Positions 9,242 to 22,000 of a stretch of DNA of 64,000 nt are shown piece by piece. The stretch spans positions 310,001-374,000 of the forward strand of contig NZ_JAHCVJ010000003.1 of NCBI RefSeq assembly GCF_018476885.1. Reading direction: 5' to 3'. The notes under the pieces were generated by a model. That model saw only the letters and a list, made by a program, of their open reading frames with translations. It ran no database searches and was not told the DNA's origin. The DNA comes from Geoanaerobacter pelophilus. GTDB taxonomy: Bacteria; Desulfobacterota; Desulfuromonadia; Geobacterales; DSM-12255. How positions within the stretch are numbered: position 1 is the stretch's first letter; each line of letters starts with the position of its first letter. A program made the translations under genes and the position numbers.

Positions 9242-9882
9242 TAATGATCCTTTCTACTATGGGAACGAAGGGAGATACCTGCTTCCTTCATCCTGTTGAG
9301 CCTTGCCCGCGCCGGACGTCGCCGCCACCACGCCTGCATGAAATGCGTCAGCCAGATAATGGCAATGAACCCGGCCAGGATAAGCATCAGATGGTGTTCG
9401 TACTTGCTGACATCTTCGACTACCAGCGAAGCCCCTTTGCCGAACAGGTAGCCGGTAAGCGAAAAGATCACCGACCAGGCCAGGGCACTCAGGATGTTGA
9501 GCCAGCAGAATTTTAAAGACGGAAAGGTGGTCATGCCGAGGATGATCGGCAGGACGATCCTGAAACCGTAAGTGTAGCGGGAGATGAAGGCAACAAAAGT
9601 CCCGTATTTCTCGATAAGCCGGAGAGCCTTGCGAAACTTGCGACCGATAAAGGTGAAGGCCCGCAGCAGCCTTACCCCCTGCCACCTGCCGAGATAGAAA
9701 TAGAACTGGTCCCCGCAAAACGCCCCACCAAAGGCAACAACAATGACTCCGGCAATGTTCATATACCCCTGGAAGGCAAGGAAACCGGCCAGGATCAGCC
9801 CGGCTTCACCCTCCAGGAAGGTCCAGATGAACAGCACCCAGTAGCCGTGTATGGCAAGATAGTCTTTAAGAAATTCGTGCAT
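9241..9882 (-). CDS. DedA family membrane protein
   Basis: A 213-residue inner-membrane protein of the DedA/VTT family, implicated in undecaprenyl-phosphate and phosphatidylethanolamine recycling and membrane homeostasis. Family features: GYWVLFIWTFLEGEAGLILAGFLA (reentrant segment with Glu), GAFCGDQFYFYLGRWQG, FISRYTYGFRIVLPIILGM (the conserved R/G-containing region) and a terminal helix near residues 180-200. The start at ATG before HEFLKDYLA is preferred because the family begins this way and GTGGGA lies upstream; the longer frame to 10011 would overlap the terminator hairpin. The C-terminus is strongly basic (WWRRRPARARLNR). It is the first gene of the leftward operon. Confidence 0.9.
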   Translation of the reverse strand: MHEFLKDYLAIHGYWVLFIWTFLEGEAGLILAGFLAFQGYMNIAGVIVVAFGGAFCGDQFYFYLGRWQGVRLLRAFTFIGRKFRKALRLIEKYGTFVAFISRYTYGFRIVLPIILGMTTFPSLKFCWLNILSALAWSVIFSLTGYLFGKGASLVVEDVSKYEHHLMLILAGFIAIIWLTHFMQAWWRRRPARARLNRMKEAGISLRSHSRKDH

Positions 9883-9992
9883 TGCGTCCCACTGCCGGTT
9901 TATTCGCCAGAAACCATCCGTTACACGATCTTTTATATCATATGCCAGGGGCTGGCAACAGCAGGTTAGCTGAAATGTGCTCACGGGGGAAT

Positions 9993-10023
9993 AAAAAAAG
10001 GCCGCAGTCATCGGACTGCGGCC
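9993..10023 (-). terminator. Rho-independent terminator after the giant FnIII gene
   Basis: A perfect 10-bp stem (GGCCGCAGTC / GACTGCGGCC) with a four-base loop at 10000-10023 is followed, on the minus strand, by a seven-T run (9993-9999). It sits 30 bp past the stop codon at 10054 and insulates the giant operon from dedA. Confidence 0.93.
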
Positions 10024-10053
10024 TCAAGAGTTGCGGAGATTGCATAGATCAGG

Positions 10054-13000
10054 TCATGGTGCCGATACCTGACGGGTGTTGTACTGCAGTCGGTACTGAT
10101 TATGATCGTCGTCCGTAGGGTAAGATTCCGTGGCCGGGTACGGATAATCGCTCATGCCGTGGAACGGCAGCGGCTCAACATATTTGTAGTCCTTGAAATC
10201 CTTGTAATAGAGGTCAGCCTTAAGGATAAAGCCTCTCGTGTTGCCGGGTTGCGGCGATGGAAGGGCCGGGAAGGCTAATTCCATTTTGTCGCCATAGTTC
10301 ATGATGACATACTTGTCATCCCTTTGGGTCAGCAGTTCCCGTACTTCGCCGAGCCGTGTGAAATTGCCGTAACCGTAGTAACCGGCATTGAGCGGCGCGC
10401 TGCCGTCGCCGACCATTATCCGGTGCTGCAAGGTATTCATTTCGGCGATTGCGTCGCCTCCGGCAAGCTGGAGGTCTGCCGAATCAGGCTGGAGCTCCTG
10501 CACCGTGACGTTCACCGGCGCTGAATCATCGAGCCGGACCCGGTCCACCACCCATACCTGGGCCTTCTTGATCCCGAGGTGGAGCCGTACGCGGTGGTCG
10601 GCACTAAGGAACTTGTTGCCGAGATCTATGACCATGGTCTTCAGGTCTCCCATCGGCATGCCGAAGGATTGCACCTTGACCCAGGCACCATTGGGGTCGA
10701 CCACTTCTATGTAGGGCTGGATCATCTGGGTTGACAGGAAAAGCTTGGAGTTGATGATCTGCCAGCCGTCAATCACCAGCTTCGCGTATTCCGGATGCGC
10801 AATCGTACCGAAATCAAAGGTGTAGGAATTATCCGGATCATTGGGATTCATCGGGGCCGTGCTGTTGTCTACTTGCTGCACCGACGCCAGGATGTCGGTA
10901 CCATACTTGTCGGTCGCAGAAACAGGAAGAACCGGATCCTTAACCGTGTAAATCTTGAAGGGATTTACATAGGCATAGTAATAGGTGTTTTCTGCGCCGG
11001 ACGAAACTATTTCGTATCCCGTTGGATAATCCACTGCCAGCAGTTTCGCTTCATCCATCAGGGTCGACTCCTGGAGAGACTCCCAGATCTTTACCCGGTA
11101 CTTATTGTTCTCATCAGCAGCAAGGGCTCCAAGGACAATGTATGACGGCTGGTAAAGGTTGACGTATCTGGCCCCTTTTTTGATCTGCGAAATTGCCGGT
11201 CCCTGCAGGTCCGTTTCATAGCTGTACCGCGTGCCGTCCCAAGAGTACACCAGCGGGCAACTGCTGGGGCTGACACAGGTCTGGAAATCGGTAAGGGTGC
11301 CGGGGAGAGAGAACAGCGACTCGGCCAAGGTAACGGCATCCCGTGTTTTTACATACCAGTTCTGGCTGCCGGTCGCATTGTAAATGTAACCGGTGCCGGC
11401 TTGCCACGCCTGCTGTGCTCCGTTGAGGATTACGGCGTATTGAACGCTATGGCCGTCGGGACCTGCCACGGGGTTCCAGGAAAGGCTCACGGCGACACTG
11501 CCGCCGCAACCGGTATCAATGGAGCTTGGGTTGGTGAGCAGACCAGTCGGCGCAGCTGGCGGTGTATGTGCCGTGATGGTGAATGCCTGTGTTACAAAAG
11601 CTGCGCCACCTGAGGTTACCCTGACTGTAACCACAGTGCTACCGGCCGCGGTGGGCGTCCAGTTAATAAGCCCTGTTGTAGTATTTATGGACATGCCCGC
11701 AGGTGAGCTGTCCAGGGAATACACGAGCGATGTTCCGGTAGCTGTAACTTGATAGCTGTAAGTTACCCCGACGGAAGCCGTTGTCACCGGAGAGGAGGTT
11801 ATTGACGCCACCGACACGGTGAACGACTGACTGGCGGCTATGACCGGCGCGGTGCCGTTAACCGTCGCAACAACGGTCACCGCACTATTACCACCTTGGT
11901 TTGCTGCCGGGGTCCAGGAGATACCCCCTGTTGAAGCATTGATGGTCATACCGGTCGGTGCCGTTGTCAATGCATAGCTGAAGGTGCCGCCAGCTGGATC
12001 AGAGGCAGTCACGCCATAACTATACGGCTTACCAACTGCCGCAATTGTCACTGCTGGCGATGTTATCGCCGGAACAGCCACTGTAAAGGTCCGGGTGGCA
12101 TAGAGCGCCGGGGTATAGGCACCGATAGTGGCCTTGACGGTGACGCTGTTGCTGCCGGTCTGGCCAGCGGTCGGCGTCCAGCTGATGACGCCGGTAGCAG
12201 TGTTGATGGTCATACCTGCCGGGTATGCCGAGAGTGAATAGACAATGGTACCGGTTCTGCCGACGGCATTGGCGCTGACCGGCAGACTATAGGCAGTGCC
12301 CACAGAAGCCCTCTGGGTAGCAGGAGCGACGATGAACGGCGCGGCAATGGTGAATGACTGGGTGGCAGTTGCCCCACCCGCCTGGACGGCTACAGTAACC
12401 GGAACAGCAGTATCGCCCTGGCCGGTAGCCGGCGTCCAGCTGATTACCCCGGCTGGCGAGATGGTCATGCCGGCCGGCGCGGTCTGCAAGGCATAGCTAA
12501 GCGTGTCACCAACTACCGGATTATTGGCGGCGACGCTGTAGCTGTAGACAGCCCCCTCGGATGCGGTTGTCGGAGGTGTTGAGAGGATGATCGGCGTATG
12601 GTTGGCAGCAACGACGATGGTGAACTCCTGGGCAGTGGTCAGTGAGCCGTCGCTCACCAGCACACTTACCTGGTGGTTGCCGGTATCGGCCTGGGCCTTG
12701 GTCGGTGTCCAGTTGACCAGGCCATTGAGCGAGATGGTCATGCCCGCAGGTGCTGTCACCAGGCTGTATGTTAGGGCGTCACCATCGGCATCGCTGGCCA
12801 CCACCTGATAACTGTATGCCGCGCCGTCCGTGGCACCGGTCACCGGCGCTGAAGAGATCACCGGCGGCTGATTGTGACCGACACTAATGCTGAAGTTCTG
12901 CTCTGCCGTGAAAGTACCGTCACTGACCCGGATTGCGACCGGATTAGGACCATACTGGCCGGTGGTCGGGATCCAGGTCACCAGCCCGACCGCAGAGATA

Positions 13001-16000
13001 TTCATCCCGGCTGGTGCCGTTGCCAGGCTGTAGGCCAGGTTATCGCCCTCCAGGTCTGTGGCAACGACCTGGTAACTGTATGGGTGCAGCTCAACAGCAG
13101 TGGTGACTGGTGTTGAACTGATGGCAGGCCCCCGATTGAGGTTGGCCACGTTGATCGCATAATGTTGCTCGGCAAGATGCCCTTCCGAATCGATAACCCG
13201 AATAGTCACATTCTGATTGCCCGACTGGTTGTACTGGGGAGTCCAGCTTACCAGGCCGGCAGCGGTTATGGACATGCCGCTCGGTCGACGGGCCAGGGTG
13301 TAGGAAATCGTTCTGGCCCCCACGGCAGTTGCCGTAACCTGATAGGAGTAGGCAGCCCCCTCAACGGCAGTGGTCACCGGGGTGGAGGTAATGGTCGGGG
13401 CGCTGGTATCGGCAACCACGCAGGTGCCGTCAGACGGCAGATAGGCGGGCATGGTCACTGCTGTGAGGTTGCTGTAACCCGAATATTGGGCCCCGGCAAA
13501 CGACCTGATGCGGTAGTTGTAAGTTTTCAGCGGCTCAATGCTGACCGTATCGATATAGGAGGTGGCATCCGCGCCGAGGCTGGCGACCACGGCCCACTCA
13601 CCGTTCCAGAGCTGGGTCTCCAGGTTGAAGCCATTGACATCGGCGGTGCCGTCGGTCCAGGTCAAGCGCACCATCTGGGAATTCATGGCAGTCGCCGTCA
13701 AGGTAGCCGGGGAATCGATGAGGGTTGTCGCACAGGCAGTGGCGCTGTATCCGGTGGTCCAGACACCGGTCTTGAAACCGCGTACCCGGTAGCAGTAGGT
13801 AGTTGATGCCGTAAGTCCGACATTGGCGTAGCTCTTGGGCGATACGGCCACCGAGGCAATCTGAGAGAAGGAGGCGCAACCGGAACCGCTGCAGCTCTCG
13901 ATGTAGTAGCCATCTGGGGTGGAGGCATCGTTCCAGGTCAGGTTGATCAGGCCGGATGAAACAGCCTGGGCTGTGAGCCCGGACGGGGCAGCTGGAGCGG
14001 TCTGGGTCGATACCGATGCGGTATTGCTGTAACCGGAATCCCAGGCATAGGAAGTGGCCTTGGTAGCCCGTACCCGGTAGCTGTGGCTGGTTCCGGGAGT
14101 AAGGCCGGTATCAGACCAGCTGGTGGCACCTGCCGCTGCAGAACCTATTTCACCGAAAATGGAACAGCCGCTGCCGCTACAGCGTTCGATTCGGAAGCCG
14201 GTCTCGGTGGCCGTGGTGTCACTCCAGGCGAGATTGATCTGGCCGGTTCCCGCTGCAGTAGCGGTAAGGGATCCTGGCGCGGATACCGTTGTTACCTGAC
14301 TTTTTGCAGCGCTGGGGAGTTCCCAGCCGCAGCTGGCGGTGTTGTTGAAACTCCGGACCCGGTAGTTGTAGGTGAAGTTCGGAAACAGCCCGGAATCGCT
14401 GTAGGCAAGAACAGTAGTGGCAAGGTTATCGGCAACGACGGCAAAGTCGCTGCAACCGCTGCCGATACACCGTTCAACCCTGAAACCGTTTTTGTCCAGG
14501 TTCGAATCGGTCCAGGTAAGACTGAGCTGGGCCTCGGAACTGCGGGTCACGGTCAATACCGGCAGCGACGGCGCAGGAGTCACCGATACGGCGCTGCTGT
14601 ACGGAGTGGTGTAATAGGAGGTGCGATAGGCCGAGACGCGGTAGCTGTAAGTGGTGTTGCTGCAGACCGTGCTGTCCTGGTAACTGGTCACCCCGGCCCC
14701 GACCTGGCCGATCTGGCTGTAGTCCTGGTCAAGACAGCTGCTGCCGGTACAGCGCTGGATAGTGAACCCGGTCTCGTCAACCGTGTTCCTGGTCCAGGTC
14801 ACAGTCACCTTGCTGCCAGTGAAGCTGGTGGCAAGGGCTGACGGCGTGCCTTGGTTTGGCGTAGTCACCACCACCGTGCCGCTGTAACCGGAATCCCAGG
14901 GCACGCTGGAGTTAGTAGCGCGGATTCGGTACTGATAGGTGGTGCCGCTGGTCACCGTGCTATCACTGTAAGATGTGGCGTTAGCTGCGGCAGTCGCGAT
15001 TTCGCTACCGCTGAAGGTGCAGCCTGTGCCGGTGCAGCGCTCGATCTTGTACCCTGTTTCCGAACCGGAAGTATCGGTCCAGGTCAGGTTCACCTGCTGA
15101 GAGTTCGGCGCCGAGGCAGCAAGGCTGGCCGGAGCGATCAGGGTAGTGGTTGCCGTTACCTCACTGCCGACACTCCAGCTGTTGGTGGCGGTCTTGAAGG
15201 CCGAAACCCGGTAGCTGTAGCTGGTGTTCCCCTGCAGACCGGTATCGATGTAGGAAGCGCTGTTAGCGGCAAGATTACTGACCACAACGGCAAAGTCCGA
15301 GCAGCCGACACCGGCGCATCGCTCTACCTTATAGCCGGTTTCGTCACTGGTGCTGTCGGTCCAGGCCAGGTTCATCCTGGTTTCATTGGTGCCGCGTACT
15401 GCTGACAGCGATGCGGGAGGGAGCGGCTTCGGTGTGGTGGCGGTAACGATAGCGCTATAGCCGGAGTCCCATGGGACTGTGGCATTGGTTGCCCGGACCT
15501 GGTAACGATAGACCGTTTCCTTGGCAACCGAGCTGTCCAGATATGAGGTGGCATTGGCCGCGGTCAGGGAGATCTGGCTGAAGTCGCTACACCCCACGCC
15601 GGTGCACCGTTCGATCTTGAAACCGGACTCGGAGCCGGTGGTATCGGTCCAGGTCAGGTTGACGCTGGTGGTGCTGGTCGCTGTTGCCGCCACCACAACC
15701 GGCGCCGCGACCGTTGTTGTCACGGAAACCATGCTGCTGACGCTCCAGCTGCTGGTGGCGGTTTTATAGGCTGAAACCCGGTAGCTATAACTGGTGTTAC
15801 CTTGCAGACCGGTATCATTGTAAGAAGCACTGTTGGCAGCGAGGTTGCTGCCGATCTGGACAAAGCTGGAACAGCCTTCGCCGCTGCACCGCTCAACCTT
15901 GTAGCCGGTTTCATCGCTGGTGCTGTCGGTCCACGAGAGATTCATCCGGGTCTCGTCGCTTCCCCTGACAGCGTTGAGGTTTGCCGGTGCCGTCGGCGAG

Positions 16001-19000
16001 GCAGTGGTTGTCCCGGCAATGTTGCTGTAATCCGAATCCCAGAGAGTGCCGTTGGTAGCCCGTACCTGGTAGCGGTAGGTCGTGCCGGATGCCACTGAGG
16101 TATCGCTATACGAAGTGGCATTGGCCGCGGCAACGGCCAGTTGCACAAAGTCGCTGCACCCGGCGCCGCTGCACCGTTCGACCTTGAACCCGGTTTCCGA
16201 AACGGTATTGTCAAGCCAGGACAGGTTGATGGTAGTCGTGTTGGGGCTGGTAGCGCCGAGCGTCCCCGGAGCGGTGATCGTGGTGGTGGCAATCGAGGTT
16301 GTACTCGAAGAACCTTCCCAGCCGCAAGTTGCAGTTTTATAACCCCGGACCCGGTAGGTATAGGTGGTGTTGGCAGCAACCGAACCATCGCTGTAACTCG
16401 TTGCGTTGGGACCGGTTGTGGTTATCTGGCTGAAATCGGAGCAGCTCGATCCGGTGCAGCGCTCGATCCGGTAACCGGTCTCATCCACAACGCTGTCCAG
16501 CCAGGTGAGGTTGATCTGTTTCTCATTCGCCCGGGTTGCGGTGAGCACAAAATCTGCCGGGGCAAAGGTAATGGCATCAAAACTGGCTGTGCCTTGCGGC
16601 GTTCCATTGGCAAAGCAGCGGATAGTGACACTGGTGGTGCCAACTGGGATCTGTACCGTTTCACTCAATGGCAACCAGCCGCTATTGTTGTTCGGGCTGT
16701 CGTAAGCGATTGCAATGCCGGGAGAGTCGATGCCAGTGCCAGAGACATCACACTGGGCCGTACCGGCGGTCAGAGCGGTATTGAGGTAGCCGGAGAGCTG
16801 ATACTGCCTCCCGGGCGTAACAGCCACTACCTGCGCTCTGCCGAGCTGTGCCCCGGTGGCCGTAAGCTTGAGGCCCTTGGCGCCTTCAAATACAGTCGTC
16901 GTATCGATTGACGTCCCGGTAAGGGTGCCCACTGCTGTCGGCCAACCGCTGACGCTATTTTCAAAACTGCTGTCTGCCAGCAGATTGGTTATTGCCGAAG
17001 TAACTGTTGTTGCCACATTACTGTAGCCGCTCTCCCAGGGCACGGTGCTGTTTATTGCCTTGACCCGGTAGCTGTAGCTCAGACCGCTGCAGACCGAGTT
17101 GTCGGAGTAGCCGGTACTTGAAGCGGCTGCGACCGAGATCTGGGCAAAATTGCTGCAGCCGGTGCCGCTGCACCGCTCGACACTGAAGCCGGTTTCGCTG
17201 CCTGTGGTCCGGGTCCAGCTCAGGTTTACCTGGGTGGTTCCGGCAACCGCAGCAGCAAGACTTCCCGGTTCCAGCAGGGTGGTGACGGCCGAAAGCCGAC
17301 CGCTCTGCTTGACCCAGCCGTTGGTGGCCGTCTTGAAACTCTCGACATAGTAACTGTAGCTGGTGCCTGGCGTCAGGCCGGCATCGCTGTAACTGGTCGT
17401 TGACAGCACTCCCCCCACCTGGCTGAAGTCGGAGCAACCGCTGCCGATGCAGCGGAACAGCCTGAAGCCGGTGCGGTCGGTATTGCTGTCGCTCCAGGTG
17501 ATCTGCAGCTGGACTTCCGATACCCGGTTCACCGCTGCAAGCGTCGGCGAGGCAGCGGCCGGCGTGGCTTTTTCTACCGCAGCGCTTGGCAGGCTGTCCC
17601 AACCAAGGGTGCTGCTGGTTGCCTGTATCTGGTAGCGGTAGGTGCTGTTTTCGGCAACCGTCGTGTCGCTATAGCTGGTGGCATTGGCAGCGGCGGTCCC
17701 AATCTGGCTGAAATCCGAACAGCCGCTTCCCAGGCAGCGATAGACCTTGAACCCGGTCTCGAACCCGGTCCGGTCAACCCAGCTGATGGTGATCTGGGTG
17801 GAGTTATTGGCGGTGGCAGTCAGACCGTTCGGCTCCAGCAGGGTCGTGGTGGCGCTTGCCTGGCCGCTGGGGCGTGACCATCCGCATGAAGCGGTCTTGA
17901 AGGTCTCCAGATAATAGCTGTATTGCGTGTTCGGGAGCAGACCGCTGTCGCTGTAGGACGTTGCCGTCAGGGTGCCACCAATCTGGCTGAAGTCGGAACA
18001 GCCGCTGCCGGCGCATCTCCAGAGGCGGAAGCCGCTCCGGTCGCTATTGTTGTCGCTCCAGGAGAGATTGATCCCCCCCTCGTTGGCCCTGGTTGCGTTC
18101 AGTACCGGCGATGTGGGGGTTAAGGCCGTGGCAGAGGCGCTGTTGGAGTAAGCCCCCTCCCAAGGCGAGGCAAAGGTGAAGCAGGAAGCGCTCTCTTTGC
18201 TGCCGAAGGCAACCACCGGCTCGGTTGCCGCATATTTGCGGACCCGTACCCAATCGACCAGCATATCGTCGCCGTCCGTGGTGCCTGCTGCTGCGCCGGT
18301 CAAATAACCGAGCCAGAGATATGACGGCACATTCCAGGTGCCGGTGTACGATTTCCGCACCACTTCGCTGTAGTTGGTCTCTTTGACGAAATAACTGATA
18401 TCACTGGTATTACGGAATTCATAACCAACGATCCGGTAACTGTTCAAGGCATTGACCGGCGAGATACCGCTGACCACCACCTCGGTAACGTTGCCGCCGA
18501 CACCGGACTGGACGCTGCCGTCGGTGCGGAATACCGTGTACAACCCAGATGTTGCCGCAATATCGACCCACTGGTTCACGGTGCCATTATAGGTGCCCAG
18601 CAGCGTGCCGGCCGCATTATAGACGTAGAAATAGTCATAATTGGTTTCCGACTGCGATACCACATGGATTCTGGTAATATCCCCGCCGCCTGGTGGCGAC
18701 CAGACACCGCTTGCCGGCACCCGGGTGTTCTGGCCGTTGCTTAGAAACGGGTTATACAGGGCGGTGCCGGTAGAGATGGTGCTGGTTTGCGTGCCGCTGG
18801 CAATATTGTATGAAGCGGTTGCACCGTTGGCGCCATAAGCAAGGAGGTTGGCGGTTGCGCCGCTATCGGTCACAAACGATATGAGGCTATTGGACCCGGC
18901 ATTGTTCGGCTGGGCCGATTGGGCATTGGCAATGCTGAGACCGGACGACAAAGCTGTCGCGCCAAGCCACTGGCTCTTCATCTCAAACACGCGGTTCTGT

Positions 19001-22000
19001 GGGGTGGAAGCGATCGTGGAGCCGCTGTAGACAGCCCCGGTATCGATGCGCAAGGCACCGCTGCTCAGGCTGTAAGCGCCGGTTGCCTGCCACTTGGCAC
19101 TGTCCAGGCTGGCGCCGGTGAATTCATCGAAGAACTCGAAGACAGCAGGACCATTACTTGAGCTTTGGGCAACAGCATTGCCGAAATACATCGAGATGGA
19201 ACTGTTGCTGCCGGCCTTGATCCAGACCGTGGCCGAGGTTCCGTCCACCTTGTCTTCAATCCAGTAAGGAAGTTCAAGATTGGCGTTGTTATCCAGAAAA
19301 CGGAGATCGGCAAAACTACCTAACATGTCGCTGTCATAGGGAACAGTCAGCCGCATCTGGAAGTTGGGCTGGAAGTTGCTCACTGTCAGCGGCACCCGCC
19401 GGGTCCAGCAACCGCCATTGCCGTTGGACAGCGTCACCGCTTCGCGGGTGGCCTTGACCCGGTAGGTCGCGGTTTCCCCCGCGCAGGCGCTGTTATCAAG
19501 ATAACTCACTGCATTGGATGCGGTATTGGCAAGTTGATTGAAAATGACGCAGCCGCTGCCGACACACTTCTCTACGGTAAAGCCGGTCTCGCTCACGGTG
19601 TTGTCGGTCCAGGAAAGGTTGATGCCGGTGCTGCTACTGGCGCTGGCAGCAAGACCGCTCGGCGGGTTGATATCGGTGGTGGCAGATGCGGTGTTGCTGT
19701 AGGTCTCCCAACTGCAACTGTCGGTTTTATATGCCTTGATCCGGTAACTATAAGAGCTGTTGCCGCTCAGCCCGGTATTTTTGAACTGGGTCGAATTCGG
19801 AGCAAGCGTGGTCACCGGCTCAAAATTGCTGCAGCCAACCCCGGAGCAGCGCTCGACCAGATAAGCGGTCTCATCGCTGTTCGGATCGTTCCAGGAAAGG
19901 TCAATCTCCACCTCGGAAATCCGGGCAGCCGCAAGGACCGGCGCTGCTGCCGTCGGGGTCGTTACCAGTGAAGCGAGTGCGCCTGCGGAAGATTCCCAAC
20001 CCGAGCCGTAGGCCAGGACCCGATACAGATAGCTGGTCCCGTTACAAACGGAACTGTCCGCATAACTGGTGGCATTGGCGCTCGCTGTCCCGACCTGGGT
20101 AAAATCGCTGCAGGCAGCGCCGCTACACCGTTCGATCCGGAAACCGGTCTCGCCGGAAGTGTTATCAGACCAGGAAAGATTGACCTTGGTGGTATTGACT
20201 ACTGTTGCCGCCACACCGGCCGGAGTAGCTGGAACCAGGGTGGTTGCCTGCACTCCCCGCCACCGGGAAACGCCTCCGGCAGCGAGATAGGTTCGGACCT
20301 GGTAGCAGTATGTTGCGCCGGGGTTCAGCCCGGTATCGTTGTAGGTCAGTGTTGCCGCAGGCACTGATGCCAGGGGCACCCAGACATTGCTGTTGGTCGC
20401 TGAACAGACCCCTAATTTTCTCTCGACCTGAAAACCGTCTTTAGCGGTAGCAACATTAGCCCAGGAGAGTGCCACATTGGCATAACCGGGGACTGCGCTC
20501 AGGCTGGCAGGAACTGACGGCTGGCTGCTGTCCGGCAAAATCTTGTACACCAGGGCGTCGGCGCTGCCGCTGGCATTTTCCGAATAACCGGCGACAAAGA
20601 CCTCGTCGAGAGAGTTGATCACCAGCGCCGTTGACTCGTCGTAGCTGTTGGCTGCGCCGTTAAAAACTGTGGCAGCAGTGATATTCCCCAGGCTATCGAA
20701 CTTGACCGTCAGGCTGTCAGTGGTCAGGCCGTTGCCGGTATTCCCCGCCAGGTAGATATTACCGTTGGAATCGATCCCCATGGCCTTGGCAACATCGTCG
20801 CTGGTTGGCCGCTGGTAGACCTTTGACCAGATAGGATCACCGGAGAAACTGTACTTGACCAGTGCCAGGTCCCGGTCTTCGCTGCCGCTGAATACTGTAC
20901 CGCTAACGACAACGGCATCATCCACCGGGTCGATCCTGACCGCAACCGCTTCATCGTCGCCATGGGCAGAGCCGTCAAACTGCCGCGTCCAGAGCTGCTG
21001 TGCCGTTGCCGAGGTGCCGCTGTACTTGACCGTATAAAAATCTTTATTGCCGGAGGCGTTGATGGCAAATCCGGTGACGTACAGATCGCCGGCACTGTCT
21101 AGGGCCAGGCTGTTGAACCTGCTGTCACCACCCGGCACAATGCTTGACAGGTCGGTCCAGATCCTGGCACCGGTGGCGCCGTTATACTTGGAGACGAAGT
21201 ATCTGTGGATATTGGTATTGGCGCCGGTCTCGCTGTACCCGGCAACAAAGACACTGCCGTCTGTCGCCAGAATGACCGTTGTCGGAAAGTCATCCCCCTG
21301 GTTGCCGTCAAAGGGGGTAGCAACCCAGGCCCGGCTGCCGTCAGGATTGTACTTGATCACATAGATATCGTCATTGGAGGCAGCATTTTTGCCATAGCCG
21401 ACAACTACCACGTTGTTCGAGCTATCGGATGCCGAGGCGATGGCAACGGCAATGGCGCGGTCGTCAGTGGCTCCACCCGGGATCGGTCCGTTGTACTGGT
21501 CTGCTGAAAGCGCCGGTGGACCGGAAGCGGGATACCTCATGGTGTACAGAGAGTTGACATCGCTGCTGGTGCCGTTGTGCAGGGTGGCATAGCCGGAGAC
21601 CACGATGCTGTTATTGCGGTCAACCGCCACACAGGTAGCGATATCGGAGGCATCGGTCGGGTCATTGTAACGATCGGACCAGAGGGCATTCATGCCGGAC
21701 CGGTTCAGTTTGATCAGCAGGTAATCGAATGAGGTGTCCCCGGAGCTGTAGCCTGCCGGATAATCGTTGCTCTGTCCGGCAATGACCGGGTTGTTGTCCG
21801 GCCCGACGGCAATGGCATTGGCAAATTCATCCTTGTTGGCCACGCCGTTATAAAGAAAAGTTGCCGCTGGCGCCGAAAAATTCACCACCACGGTCAGAGC
21901 CGTCGCCACATTGCTGTAATGCGAATAGCCGCTGGAACCGCTGACCGCCCTGACACGATAAGAGTAGTAGCTGCCGGGCGTCAACCCACTGTCCGTATGG

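Noticed and set aside
13162-16911. Several 180-256 codon plus-strand frames inside the giant gene
   Set aside because: They are antisense shadows of the repeated FnIII code; they repeat the same meaningless phrases with the period of the FnIII array.
13460-20520. Evenly spaced repeats that could suggest CRISPR or satellite DNA
   Set aside because: The period (about 285/570 bp) and in-frame conservation match FnIII protein repeats; there is no 28-37 bp repeat with unique spacers.
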